Positions 1 through 9,470 of a stretch of 64,000 nt of DNA are shown here, piece after piece. The stretch covers positions 248,001 to 312,000 of the forward strand of contig CAWHIK010000002.1 in the NCBI GenBank assembly GCA_963829485.1. The letters run 5' to 3'. Position 1 is the stretch's first letter, and each line of letters opens with the position of its first letter. The notes beneath the pieces are model-generated. The model was given only the letters and a program-made list of their open reading frames with translations, was not told the origin of the DNA and did not search any database. Source of the stretch: JBGPQJ01 sp963829485 (GTDB lineage: Bacteria > Chloroflexota > Anaerolineae > Anaerolineales > Villigracilaceae). The translations under genes and the position numbers were made by a program.

Positions 1-1
1 C

Positions 2-415
2 ACCGTGCTGGACGGCGGCAACCGCTTCAACGCCTACCTCGTCGCGCGCGGCGCACGCGGGCAGACCGAACTGCTCGAGCGCATCACTGTCTCGCGCGCG
101 TTCACCTGCTACCAGATGCTGACCCTGCTCGAGACGACACACTCTCTCTCAAAGCCAATCCTGGTGCTGGACATGTTGAACACCTTCTACGATGAATCCG
201 TACGTGTTCATGAGCGCCGCCGGTTGTTAACGGGCTGCATCACCCACCTCGACCGCCTCTGCCGGCCCGCTGGGGGCGCGGTCACGGTCCACCCGCCGGC
301 GGTGCCCAGCCCGGAGGCCATTGAGTTCGTGCGCATGCTCGAAGCCCACGCCGCGGACGTATGGCTGCCTGCGCCGGAACCCGCGCTGGCTCTTCCTCCC
401 CCGAGGTTATTCTGA
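2..415 (+). CDS. RecA/RadA-like ATPase, C-terminal fragment (cut by window edge)
   Basis: The frame is open from the first bases, so the 5' end lies outside the window; about 137 residues remain. Two hydrophobic strands are visible: TVLDGGNRFNAY at the start and PILVLDMLNTFYDE near residue 57. The second resembles a Walker B strand ending in Asp, as in RecA/RadA-type P-loop ATPases. The Walker A part is off the window. The stop overlaps the ATG of the next gene (TGATG), and a B-family DNA polymerase follows, so this is probably the ATPase of a small DNA replication or repair module. The family call rests on strand pattern and context, not on a full domain. Confidence 0.5.
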   Translation, partial: TVLDGGNRFNAYLVARGARGQTELLERITVSRAFTCYQMLTLLETTHSLSKPILVLDMLNTFYDESVRVHERRRLLTGCITHLDRLCRPAGGAVTVHPPAVPSPEAIEFVRMLEAHAADVWLPAPEPALALPPPRLF

Positions 416-675
416 TGGGACGCACACTTCCCTCCATCACGCAGGCGCTGCTGATCGAGCAGGGATCGTTCGGACGCTTCCGCCGCGCCCTGCGCCGCAG
501 CGACCAGCTTGCGCTGGACGACCTGTTCGCCTCCGCCCGCCAGCACCTGGCCGCCGCGCAGTTCGCCGCCCACGCCCTGCCCTTCGAGGTCTTCCTGCTC
601 TCGATGCTGCTGGAGGAGCACAAGGAGGTCATTCGCCTGCGCGGGCAGGTGGACGAACTGTCTGGACGCGGCTGA
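415..675 (+). CDS. Small protein of the PolB module (86 aa)
   Basis: The ATG at 415 overlaps the stop of the ATPase gene, and polB starts one base after this stop, so the three genes look translationally coupled. The 86 residues are mostly predicted helix with many Ala, Leu and Arg, starting MGRTLPSITQ and ending in a helix that contains LLEEHKEVIRLRGQ. There is no signal peptide, membrane segment or metal motif. I do not recognise the family. Its position between an ATPase and a polymerase suggests an accessory or bridging subunit, which is inference. Confidence 0.6.
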   Translation: MGRTLPSITQALLIEQGSFGRFRRALRRSDQLALDDLFASARQHLAAAQFAAHALPFEVFLLSMLLEEHKEVIRLRGQVDELSGRG

Positions 676-676
676 A

Positions 677-2822
677 ATGAGCGGGAGCTTCTCCGGCTGG
701 CTGCTGGACCTGTACCCCACTGAAAATAACATGGCGCTCTGGCTGCTGGGCGACGACGGGCAGCGCCGCCGCTTCACGCACGACTTCCCGGTTACCTTCT
801 ACGCCGCCGGCCCGGCCCCGCGCCTGCGCAGCCTGTGGAAGACGATCCAACAAATGGACTGCAGCGTGACCCTCGCACGAAGCGAGCGGCGCGACGTGTT
901 TTCCGGCGTGATTCCCGTGCTGAGCGCCACCGTCTCCAACCCGGCCGGCCTGCAAAAATTTTTCCAGCAGGTCAGCGACTCGCAGCCGGGACTCACCTAC
1001 TATGACGCCGATGTTCCTCTGGCGCTGCGCTACGCCGCCCGCTTCGACGTCTTCCCTCTGGCGCGCTGCCGCATCGAGGCCGAAGCGGAGCGGGTGATCT
1101 CCATCGAGCCGCACGACACCCCCTGGGACCTCGACCCGCTGCCGGCGCCGCTGCGCATCCTGTCGCTGGAACCCGACCGCGACCCGCTGCACAAAAATCC
1201 GGAAGGGATGGTCATCGCGTATGACAAGGTCCGCTACACCCAGCCATTGGAACCGGTCCGCGCATTGCTGATCAACCTGCGCGCCGTTCTCGAACGCTAC
1301 GACCCGGACCTGATCCTGACCTCGTGGGGAGACACGTGGCTGCTGCCGCTGCTGATACAACAATCGGAAAAGTTGGGGCTGCCGCTGCCGCTCAACCGCG
1401 ACCCGTCGCAGGAGATCACCTTTCGCAAGGCGCACACCTATTTTTCCTACGGGCAGATCGTCTACCGCGGGCAGCAGGTGCAGCTCCACGGGCGCTGGCA
1501 CCTCGACCGCCACAACGCCATGCTGTGGAGCGACTATGCCCTGGACGGCGTGCTGGAGATGGCGCGGGTGACCGCCCTGCCGGTGCAGGATGCCGCCCGG
1601 CTCTCGCCCGGCACCGGCATCTCCTCGATGCAGTTCATCACCGCCCTGCGCCGGCGCATCCTGATCCCCTGGCACAAGGCCCAGGCCGAGACGCCCAAGA
1701 CCGCCCTCGACCTGATCCACTCCGACATGGGCGGCCTGGTCTACCAGCCCACCGTCGGCCTGCACCGCGACGTGGGCGGGATCGACTTCGTCTCCATGTA
1801 CCCCGGCATCATGGTGCACTTCAACATCTCGCCCGAGGTGCCGCGCTCGAAGAACGGCGACCTGACCCCCGCACCCGGCGAACCGGGACTCATCCCGCAG
1901 ACGCTGGCTCCGCTGCTGGAGAAGCGCCTGCATCTCAAGGCACTGGCTGAACCAGATGCACCCGCATGACTCCGCGGCGGGAGGTCTTCCAGGCGCGCGC
2001 CTCCGCCGCCAAGTGGCTGCTGGTGACCTGCTTCGGCTATCTGGGATACAAGAACGCCCGCTTCGGGCGGATCGAGGCCCACGAGGCCGTCACCGCCTAC
2101 GGGCGCGAGGCCCTGCTCCGCGCCAAGGAGGCCGCCGAGGACCTGGGTTACAACATCCTGCACATGTACGTGGACGGGTTGTGGGTGCAGCCGCGACGGC
2201 TGCCGACAGCCGGGGGATTTCGAGGCGCTGCTGCGCGAGATCACCGCGCGGACCGGACCTGCCCATCGCCCTGGACGGGATCTACCGCTGGGTGGTCTTC
2301 CTGCCCTCGCGCGTGGACGAGCGCGTGCCGGTGGCCAACCGCTACTTCGGCGTGTTCCAGGATGGCTCGATCAAGGTGCGCGGCATCGAAGGCCGCCGGC
2401 GTGACACGCCCGCTTTCATTGCCGAGACGCAGATGGAATTGCTGTCCATCCTGGCTCGCGCGCCCGACGCCGACCGCCTGCCGGACTACCTGCCCCCCGC
2501 CCGCGCGCTGCTTGACCGGCGCCTGAGCGACCTGCGGACCGGACGCGTGCCGCTGGAGAAGTTGCTGCTGGCCCAGAAGCTGAGCCGCGAACTGCAGGAT
2601 TACCGCTCCCCCTCGCCGGCTGCCCGCGCCGCACTGCAGCTCGCCAAAACGGGCAGGACCCTGCGCCCCGGGCAGCGGGTGCGCTTTCTGCTGACGCGCG
2701 GCGAGCCGGGCATCCACGCCTGGGACCTGCCCGAGCCGCCCGACCCGCGCACGCTGGACGTGCCGCGTTACCGGGCACTCACCCTGCGCGCGGCGGAGAC
2801 GGTGTTGAAGGCGGTGGGGTGA
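677..2822 (+). CDS. Divergent family-B DNA polymerase, frameshifted
   Basis: A family-B DNA polymerase-like protein of about 715 residues is spread over three frames: frame of 677 to about 1960, another frame to about 2205, a short return (DFEALLREITARTG, 2216-2257), then a third frame to the stop at 2822. All pieces align with one continuous protein, so the three breaks look like indels. Motif A is GGIDFVSMYPGIMV. The motif B region reads KWLLVTCFGYLGYKN (canonical KxxxNxxYG has become KxxxVxxFG). Motif C reads MYVDGLWVQ, where YGDTDS is expected, so one catalytic aspartate is missing. The ExoI-like region ILSLEPD also lacks the usual DxE. It may therefore be inactive or use an altered metal site. 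It is coupled to the small gene and ATPase upstream. Confidence 0.75.
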
Positions 2823-2922
2823 AAAACACGCAGGGACCGTTTGAAATATGGCCGCCAGGGGGAAAAACCACACAGAATAGCCGGACCCGCACCCAGCAAG
2901 GGTGAATTTTCCCGGCTGAAGA

Positions 2923-2972
2923 CCTGTCTCTGGTCAGGTGATCGACCTTACTGGAGACAGGCCTTTTGGTTT
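2923..2972 (+). terminator. Rho-independent terminator after polB
   Basis: The inverted repeat CCTGTCTC (2923-2930) / GAGACAGG (2954-2961) is followed by TTTTGGTTTT. It lies 100 bases past the PolB stop and just before the histidine kinase gene. Confidence 0.55.
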
Positions 2973-3012
2973 TCGGTTTGTGATATTCTATGAGTACAGG
3001 ACAGGAGCCCCT

Positions 3013-4503
3013 ATGAACATCTTCCGTCAACTTCGCTGGAAACTGACCTTGAGCTACACCCTGGTGACCATGGGCGCCTTTCTGGTCATTCTCCTGATCA
3101 TGGCCGGGATGGTCTTCTACCAGTTATTCATACCGGAAAATTATTTAAGTCCCGAGCGGCTGCTGGATAATTTTCTTGCCAGTGAAGCCCCCTCCATGTT
3201 GGACCATGTCCTTTCTCAATCTCCCGTTGATAAAAGACTGGTAGATTATATATTGGATAATCCTGAGATGATCATCTCAAGCTCTGAATTATTCCGTATA
3301 GGCGCCCTGCAGTTCTCGGTATCGACTCAGGCAGTGGTCCGCATAATGCTCCTGGGTGCGGACGGAACGATCTTGGGCACCTACCGGGGCGGCAGCCTCG
3401 AAACCCAGGTTGGACACCCCATCGATGCCAGCCGGATACCCGGCCTGGAGGCTCCCTTAAAGGCCGCGCTGGCAGGTGAAACGGATTCGAGTCGTCTGTA
3501 CACCATGATCGAACCTAATCGACAATTCATCCTGGCCTATCCGGTTTTCAAACAAGCCAGCACAGAGGAAGGGCAGGTTCTTGGAGCGGTGGTGATCTTT
3601 TTCGACGCCTTTCCAACCCGGGCGGATGTCCCGTCGTACATCGGGCAGATCGCAATCAGAAGCCTGCTGATCTTTGTCCTGGGCGTCGGGATCATCGGGG
3701 CACTCTTTGGATACATCTTCTCCCATGGGCTGGCCTCGCAATTCAACCGCATCTCCGCCATCACCGACCTGTGGAGCGAAGGTGATTTTTCCAGGTACAT
3801 TGAGGACACGGTCGGAGATGAGATTTCACAACTCGCCGGGCGTTTGAACAACATGGCCAAACAACTGCAGAGCCTGCTCCGCAGGCGGCAGGAAATGGCC
3901 GTTTCGGAAGAGCGCAACAAGCTGGCGCGTGACCTTCACGACAGCGCCAAGCAGCAAGCCCTGGCGGCCTCCTTTGAACTGGGGACGGCGCTCACCTTGT
4001 ACGAACGTGATCCGCAACAGGCAAAAAAACACCTGGTGGAGGCGGACGGGCTGGTGGATGCGGTCCGTAAAGAGCTCACCAATCTGGTGGACGAACTGAG
4101 GCCCCGGTCGATGGCCGGACAGGATTTTTCCGAAACCCTGAAAGAGCACGCCGCGGAATGGTCCCATCGCAGCGGGATCGCGCTGGCAATCCGCATTGAC
4201 CGGAAACGACGGACTCTCCGTGGAGGCGCAGGAAATCCTGTTTCGAATCGCGCAGGAAGCCCTGGCTAACATCGCCCGCCACAGTTCCGCCAGCCATGCA
4301 GAGATATTCCTGGATCACGGGGCAGACGCCGTCACCATGACCATCAAAGATGACGGCCGCGGTTTTGACCCGCAGGCACCGCATGCCGGAATTGGCCTTC
4401 GCTCAATGCGGGAGCGCGCCGAAGCCTCGACGGAGGCTTTTCAGTCGAGAGCACGCCGGGCCAGGGCACGCAGATCATCGTTACTTTACCAAAGGGAGAA
4501 TAG
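3013..4503 (+). CDS. NarL-type sensor histidine kinase, two compensating frameshifts
   Basis: Membrane sensor kinase of about 496 residues. One membrane helix is near residues 15-37, then a sensor region of about 175 residues, a second helix near 213-237, a HAMP segment, and a HisKA_3 dimerisation motif RDLHDSAKQQ with the phospho-accepting His at codon 3937-3939. The ATPase part shows EALANIARHS (N box), DDGRGFD (G1) and GIGLRSM (G2). The frame slips near 4195 and returns near 4425; the tail LDGGFSVESTPGQGT reads cleanly to the stop at 4501-4503. The start at 3013 follows CAGGAG; a longer in-frame start at 2938 has no ribosome site. A matching response regulator begins 10 bases later, so the two form a two-component system. 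The signal is unknown. Confidence 0.85.
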
Positions 4504-4513
4504 AGGAGGCGTC

Positions 4514-5176
4514 ATGGCAGACCAGAATGATCGCATCACGTTAATGATCGTCGACGACCATGAAATGGTGCGCCGAGGCGCCTGCAGCTTCCTGGAAGCC
4601 CAGGCGGATATTGCCCTGGTCGCGCAGGCCGGGTCGGGCGAGGAGGCAGTCCGGCTGGCCCAGGAATTCATCCCGGATGTGGTGTTGATGGACCTGGTGA
4701 TGCCGGATTTGGACGGCGTCGAAGCCACGCGCCGGGTGAAGAACATCAGCCCGCGCACGCAGATCGTCATCCTGACCTCCTTTTATCAGGACGAATATGT
4801 CTTCCCAGCTCTGCAGGCAGGCGCGATCTCTTATTTGTTAAAAGATGTGAAGGCGACAGAACTTCTCGAAGCCATCCGCCGTGCAGCCCGGGGGGAAGCC
4901 ACCCTCCACCCCAAGATCGCCGCACGGGTCATCAAAACCTTCAGCGGCCTGACATCTGAAGAGGCGGCACCTTTCACAGCCTTGACGGAGCGCGAGATGG
5001 AAGTGCTCAAGTTGATCGCCAAAGGGAGTTCCAATGACCAGATCGCCAGCGAACTGGTGATCAGCGTCGGGACGGTGAAGGGGCACGTCAGCAATATCCT
5101 CAGCAAATTGCACCTGGTCGACCGCACCCAGGCGGCAGCGTACGCCTGGCAGAAAGGGATCATCCGCCGTGAATAA
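4514..5176 (+). CDS. NarL/LuxR-family response regulator
   Basis: A 220-residue response regulator. The receiver domain (about residues 7-125) has the acidic pair in MIVDDHEM, the phospho-acceptor Asp60 in VVLMDLVMPD, the Thr switch in VILTSF and Lys in LLKDVK. A LuxR-type HTH occupies about residues 155-215 (LTEREMEVLKLIAKG, then SVGTVKGHVSNILSKL). The ATG follows AGGAGG with good spacing. It is the likely partner of the HisKA_3 kinase immediately upstream and should act as a DNA-binding transcription factor once phosphorylated. Target genes cannot be deduced. Confidence 0.93.
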   Translation: MADQNDRITLMIVDDHEMVRRGACSFLEAQADIALVAQAGSGEEAVRLAQEFIPDVVLMDLVMPDLDGVEATRRVKNISPRTQIVILTSFYQDEYVFPALQAGAISYLLKDVKATELLEAIRRAARGEATLHPKIAARVIKTFSGLTSEEAAPFTALTEREMEVLKLIAKGSSNDQIASELVISVGTVKGHVSNILSKLHLVDRTQAAAYAWQKGIIRRE

Positions 5177-5530
5177 GTTGCGCTGATCAGCGCGAAAAAA
5201 ACCGTGCGTTCCTACGGCAGGGTTGCCAGTCGAAAGTTCGAAGCTGGCAACCCTGCCTTTTTGTTTTCCTGGACCTGTCTGCGAAGGAAGGCGAGCGGGA
5301 TCCGCAGAGAGAGACAAGCGATTCCCGAGACCGGTCTACAAATACATCCCCGGGATATCAAGAACACCACTCCGGGCTCGTGTGCTTCGAAGCAATATCC
5401 ATTATTCTGTATTCAGAAAGGCAATTCAAAAAAATGGATCAGATGGAGAAACAAAGGTCCTGGAAAAGGAAACAAGAAGATGAATACCGGAAGCCAGTCC
5501 CATCCAAATCAATCAAGAAAGGAGGTTAAC
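5177..5530 (+). other. Intergenic: terminator and leader of the repeat protein
   Basis: This 354-base gap begins with the terminator listed at 5216. The rest shows no convincing gene. The part from about 5378 (CGGGCTCGTGTG, GCAATAT, CTGTATTCAGAAAGG) resembles, with differences, the sequence at about 6056-6110 upstream of the next membrane protein gene, so the two genes may share a leader or regulatory element. Confidence 0.4.
5216..5264 (+). terminator. Strong rho-independent terminator
   Basis: A 14-bp perfect stem GGCAGGGTTGCCAG (5216-5229) / CTGGCAACCCTGCC (5244-5257) is followed by TTTTTTG. It ends the two-component operon. Confidence 0.9.
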
Positions 5531-5797
5531 ATGTTCACCAAAGACCTGATTAAGAAAGTGATCCTGGCCGGACTGTTGGTGGTGGTTTTACTCGCAGCGT
5601 ATGTCATCAACACCACGTCCGCTCTGGACCCCACCAAAGAAGATGTCAAGGCCAGCGAGAAGTATGCCGGTTCTGACTGGATCGAGCGCCACCCGTCCGC
5701 CTACTACGCCGGCGATGACTATTACGCGCGCCATCGCGTAGATCCCTATGCCGGCTCAGACTGGATCGAGCGCCACCCATGCCAGCCCACCCCGTAA
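5531..5797 (+). CDS. Small membrane-anchored protein with SDWIERHP repeats (88 aa)
   Basis: The ATG follows the perfect ribosome site AAGGAGG. One hydrophobic helix near residues 8-31 serves as an uncleaved anchor or signal peptide. After it the protein consists of short repeats: YAGSDWIERHP occurs twice exactly, separated by a diverged unit YAGDDYYARHR. The repeat part is rich in Tyr, Asp, Trp, Arg and His and should be outside the membrane. I do not know the family. The gene stands alone between two strong terminators, which argues for its own promoter and high expression. His/Asp clusters could bind metal, but nothing in the sequence proves it. Confidence 0.75.
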   Translation: MFTKDLIKKVILAGLLVVVLLAAYVINTTSALDPTKEDVKASEKYAGSDWIERHPSAYYAGDDYYARHRVDPYAGSDWIERHPCQPTP

Positions 5798-6125
5798 TTC
5801 TCCGGAGCTGTAACGAGGACCCTCCCACAGATGATGCTTCGATGGGAGGGTCTTTTGTTGCAGGGAAGCCTGAACGATTTGTTTCTTGGGAGTGCAAATA
5901 CGGGGATATTAGCAATATTACTAAACCCACAGCCCCGTTACTTTTTAATCATTGAGTGCACCACTAGTAGAGAGTGGGGGGGACTATAGATAGGGATAAC
6001 CATCTCTCAAGATACGCTCACAAACAAGTCTTTGATAATTCAATAACATTCCTTCAGGCTCGTGTGATTTGCCTGGTCATGCAATATGCTGTCTGCAGAA
6101 GGACCCATTGAAAAGGAGAAAAAAA
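5798..6125 (+). other. Intergenic, AT-rich, with terminator
   Basis: This 328-base gap holds the terminator at 5818 and then AT-rich sequence with no gene that I can support. The last 70 bases form the leader of the next gene and resemble the leader of the repeat protein upstream. Confidence 0.4.
5818..5857 (+). terminator. Rho-independent terminator
   Basis: A 10-bp perfect stem GACCCTCCCA (5818-5827) / TGGGAGGGTC (5843-5852) is followed by TTTTG, directly after the repeat protein gene. Confidence 0.85.
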
Positions 6126-6851
6126 ATGAACACGACCCTCGAACCTCAATCAACGAACCGAAAAACCAGGATCATAGCCATTTTCCTGTGTATGTTCATC
6201 CTCCTGGCAGGCGGGGTGCTGCTGGCAGCAAACAGTTTTGGCAATGAAGTGATAGCACCTGCCATGATGTTCCTGTTCGCGATTCTTTTCAGCCTTATAA
6301 CCGCTTGGTCCAGGAAGAACCAGTGGGCGTTTATCCCGGCTGGCTTCTTTGCCAGCCTGGGACTGGTGCTTACGCTGGAAATGTTGAACACTGAAAGCGA
6401 AGCAATAGGTCTCAGCTTTATGTTCCTGTTAGCCATGACCTTCCTCTCCTTTGCCATCCTCTCAAAGAAGAACTGGTGGGCGATCATCCCGGCTGGCTTA
6501 TTTGCCAGTATTGGGCTGGTGGTTGTGCTGGATACCCAGATCCCGTATGAGGACTACCCCCGGATTCAAGGCATGCTCATCTGGGGCTTTTACACCTGGG
6601 TGCTATTCCTGGGCCTGGCCACCACATTCGGGATACTCTGGCTGCTCCGCAAGACCCTGCCCACCCGCTGGACCATTTACCCAGCCGCGGGTTTCCTTGC
6701 CATGGCAGTACTGTTCATCATCGAAGGCGCTCACTTCACAGAATATTGGCTGGAGACAACACTGCTTGTCCTTGGAGTGACGTTACTGTTGGCGGTGCTT
6801 ACCGGAAAGAAGCCAGCCGCAGGTCAACAGACACCCAAGATCAAGGCCTGA
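6126..6851 (+). CDS. Multi-pass membrane protein with internal repeat (241 aa)
   Basis: The start at 6126 follows AAAAGGAG. The protein has about seven hydrophobic segments. An internal duplication is visible: the unit ending KNQWAFIPAGFFASLGLVL (about residues 60-80) recurs as KNWWAIIPAGLFASIGLVV (about 117-136), so the protein arose by repetition of a two-helix unit. The C-terminus is charged (GKKPAAGQQ). No catalytic motif is visible and I do not recognise the family. The hydrolase gene 62 bases downstream may be cotranscribed. Confidence 0.75.
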   Translation: MNTTLEPQSTNRKTRIIAIFLCMFILLAGGVLLAANSFGNEVIAPAMMFLFAILFSLITAWSRKNQWAFIPAGFFASLGLVLTLEMLNTESEAIGLSFMFLLAMTFLSFAILSKKNWWAIIPAGLFASIGLVVVLDTQIPYEDYPRIQGMLIWGFYTWVLFLGLATTFGILWLLRKTLPTRWTIYPAAGFLAMAVLFIIEGAHFTEYWLETTLLVLGVTLLLAVLTGKKPAAGQQTPKIKA

Positions 6852-6913
6852 ATTCCAGGAGATATCCGCCGGGCACTCTGAACAACTGGAGTGCCCGGCA
6901 AGGAGAAAAGCAG

Positions 6914-8080
6914 ATGAAACAGTTTTCCCTTACTCTCATGATGTGTGGAACCATTCTTGCCCTGATGCTGACCGCCTGCGCAGCGCCCGCTACGCCGCCC
7001 TCGTTCGGCAATGTGGAGGAACTCACCTTTCAATCCGGACCGTTCAAGGTGGTTGGGGACCTGCGTCTGCCAGCCGGAAGCGGTCCATTCCCGGTGGTGC
7101 TGTTCGTGACGGGCTCCGGTCCATCTGACCGCACCGGTAGCATAGGGGGATTCCTGCCGATCATGGAGCGCATGTTGTCCGCAGGCTTTGCCACCTTTGC
7201 CTGGGACAAGCCCGGCACGGGTGAATCCACCCCCGAGCTCGACGAAAGCGATCCAAACCTGCGACACAAGCGCGCTCAAATCCTGCTCGATGCGATCGAA
7301 TTGATGAAAAGCCGCCCGGAGATCGACCCGACCAGGATCGGTGTCTGGGGGATCAGCCAGGGAGGCTACGTGATTCCCATTGCCATGACACAAACCGAGG
7401 ATATCGCCTTCGTGATCTGTGTTTCTTGTCCGGGCGAATCCGGCTTTGACCAGACGGGATACCAGGCGATGGCTTTTGGGCTCTGCGAGGACATGCCGAA
7501 GGAAAAATTGGCTGAGAGGGACCGCCTGCTGAAGGAACTGGACCAGAATCGCTCTTATGAGACCTATGCCGGGTACCTGGCCTACCGCAAGAGCATGGCT
7601 GACCTGGCAGCGCTAGTACCGGTCTCGCTCGATAACTGGCCGGTGACTTCGGAAGAAACGTGGCAGGCTAACCCAATCGAAGATGAAGGCGTGTGGAATC
7701 CGGTTCCTGTCTTCAGCCAGGCAAAGATCCCCGTGCTGGCGATTTTCGGAGGCCAGGATAGGCAGTTGGATCCTTTGCAGGCAGCCTTCGCCTACCGAAA
7801 AGCCCTGAGTGAAGCTGGCAACCCCAAAAACCAGGTGGAATTGTTCCCAAATGCCGACCATCTCATGCTCACTTCTAAAACCGGTTGTCCGGATGAATTA
7901 CAAAAAACATTTATCCGAGCATTCCTGTGGTTTGCGATTACGCACGGCGCGACAACACCTAAAAAGATCAATGCAGAGATAGCCAAGGATCCGTACAAGC
8001 CCGGCCTCCTTCCCTCCATCCCGTTTGCTCCAGGGTATCTGGACCTGATCGAAGAATGGCTCATCGGCCTCCAGCCATAA
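6914..8080 (+). CDS. Alpha/beta hydrolase lipoprotein (388 aa)
   Basis: A secreted, lipid-anchored serine hydrolase. The signal peptide ends in the lipobox LTAC with Cys22. The oxyanion region FVTGSGPSDRTG is typical of dienelactone-hydrolase/S9-like esterases. The nucleophile elbow is GVWGISQGG, the acid is likely the Asp in GGQDRQLD and the base the His in NADHLML. The start follows AAGGAGA; an upstream in-frame extension overlaps the previous gene and lacks a ribosome site. The substrate is unknown. The next gene is a decayed paralogue, and a possible third remnant follows. Confidence 0.88.
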   Translation: MKQFSLTLMMCGTILALMLTACAAPATPPSFGNVEELTFQSGPFKVVGDLRLPAGSGPFPVVLFVTGSGPSDRTGSIGGFLPIMERMLSAGFATFAWDKPGTGESTPELDESDPNLRHKRAQILLDAIELMKSRPEIDPTRIGVWGISQGGYVIPIAMTQTEDIAFVICVSCPGESGFDQTGYQAMAFGLCEDMPKEKLAERDRLLKELDQNRSYETYAGYLAYRKSMADLAALVPVSLDNWPVTSEETWQANPIEDEGVWNPVPVFSQAKIPVLAIFGGQDRQLDPLQAAFAYRKALSEAGNPKNQVELFPNADHLMLTSKTGCPDELQKTFIRAFLWFAITHGATTPKKINAEIAKDPYKPGLLPSIPFAPGYLDLIEEWLIGLQP

Positions 8081-8112
8081 CCGCCGATTGAAAGTCCGAA
8101 TTTGGAGGAAGA

Positions 8113-9274
8113 ATGAACACGCAACGAACTTCCAATTTCAAACAAATCTCGACTAGGATGTTGATCGCCCTGCTGTTACTGGCCTGCTGCTCCTCCCTGC
8201 CTGCGCAAGGCAGCCTCAGCCTGCCAGGGTCGAGGAGATCACCTTCCAGTCCGGGGAGTTTAAGCTTGTCGGCGACCTCCGCACGCCCGCCGGACCGGTC
8301 CTTTCCCGGTCGTCCTGTTCGTGCATGGCGATGCCCAATAGCGAACCGCACGATGTTCGGAATGTACCTGCCGATCATGGAGAGGATGCTGCGGGCTGGA
8401 TACGCGGTCTTCTCCTGGGACAACCCGGGGGCTGGTGAATCGACTGGCACGACCGAACGTTATCGAATTACCCAACAGCAGGCGCAGATCGTCACGGATG
8501 CGATCAAGGTCATGAAGGCCCACTCCGACATCGACCCGGGACCGGATCGGCCTGTGGGGAGTCAGCATGGCAGGCTGGGTGATGCCGCGTGTGCTCATGG
8601 AGAGCGACGATGTCGCCTTCTTGATCTGTCAAAGCTGCGGGAGCATGTCAGGACAGGACGAATTTGTCTATCTGACCGTCGCGCAGGGCTATTGCGGGGG
8701 AGTTCCGGAAGAGGATGCCGACCAATTGGAGATCCTGCTCGCCGAGCTCGACGAGGCACGGACCTTCGATACCTACGAGGGTTATCTGCGCTATCGGGAG
8801 GTCCTGGATGAACTGGCCGCCCTCGGGTCGGTGACGGCGCCCAATCCAGTGATATCTGAGGCGGGCTGGCTGAAGAACGATCCCAATTCTCCGGCGTGGT
8901 CTCCAGTCCATGTTTTTGAGCAGGTGCGCATCCCGGTACTGGCCATCTGGGGCGAGCGGGACACCCAGATCGATCCGATCCGGGCTGCCCATGCCTACCG
9001 GGATGCGCTGGAACAGGCGGGCAACTCGAACTACCGGGTCGAGGTCATCCCGGGCGCCGACCATCTCCTCGCTCCCTCCAAGACCGGTTGCATCTCCGAA
9101 GAGGGACAAACGATTGAGCGGGTAGTAGAAGAAAAAGGTTTCACCTTGGAAGACCTGGATGCATTGGACCCACAGGACCCGGTGTTGCTCACGCTGGCGA
9201 GCGCCTGGCCCTACGTGCCCGCGTACCTGGATCTGATCGAGGAATGGCTCAGAGATTTACAAGATAACCACTAA
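8113..9274 (+). pseudogene. Second alpha/beta hydrolase lipoprotein, multiply frameshifted
   Basis: A paralogue of the gene just upstream. The start (ATG 8113 after GGAGGAAG) and a lipoprotein signal (LLLLAC) are readable. The coding sense then moves through all frames: VEEITFQSGEFKLVGDL is readable from 8229, VLFVHGD near 8312, MFGMYLPIMERM from 8353, and RIGLWGVSMAGW from about 8543 to the stop at 9274. At least four indels lie between 8225 and 8545. The nucleophile motif is GVSMAG, and the acid and base motifs (GERDTQID, GADHLLA) are intact. The neighbour of the same size has no break, so this is either a real pseudogene or a local patch of sequencing errors. Confidence 0.75.
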
Positions 9275-9286
9275 ATGGAAAACAAA

Positions 9287-9397
9287 ATGAAAACGCAAGC
9301 TGTTGATACCAACAGAAAAACACGCGATCATCAAGTCTTGACATACATTTGCATACTTGCCTGCTCTGCCGCTGACGCTCCTCGGAGACAGCCTTGA
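9287..9397 (+). pseudogene. Possible 5' remnant of a third hydrolase lipoprotein (36 codons)
   Basis: A short frame starting MKTQAVDTNRKTR and containing ICILACSA, a lipobox-like run, ends at 9397. Its start resembles the start of the preceding paralogue (MNTQRTSNFK, then LLLLAC). It could be the 5' stub of a third copy or a chance reading frame. Confidence 0.25.
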
Positions 9398-9411
9398 AGG
9401 CGGTAAATTAA

Positions 9412-9440
9412 AGCAGGTCACGCTTGAAGCGTGACCTGCT
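9412..9440 (-). terminator. Hairpin ending the NBR1-Ig lipoprotein gene
   Basis: A 13-bp perfect stem AGCAGGTCACGCT (9412-9424) / AGCGTGACCTGCT (9428-9440) with a 3-base loop. On the minus strand it is followed by TTTAATTT, so it fits as the terminator of the minus-strand gene ending at 9471. Confidence 0.7.
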
Positions 9441-9470
9441 TACTACCTACAAAAAAACTCTCTGTAAATA

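Noticed and set aside
629..1933. Long minus-strand frame opposite polB
   Set aside because: Its codons mirror the third-position GC bias of polB; the product is Gln/His/Arg-rich without domains.
2938..3012. Longer N-terminus of the NarL-type kinase
   Set aside because: The extension covers the terminator region and lacks a ribosome site; ATG 3013 has one.
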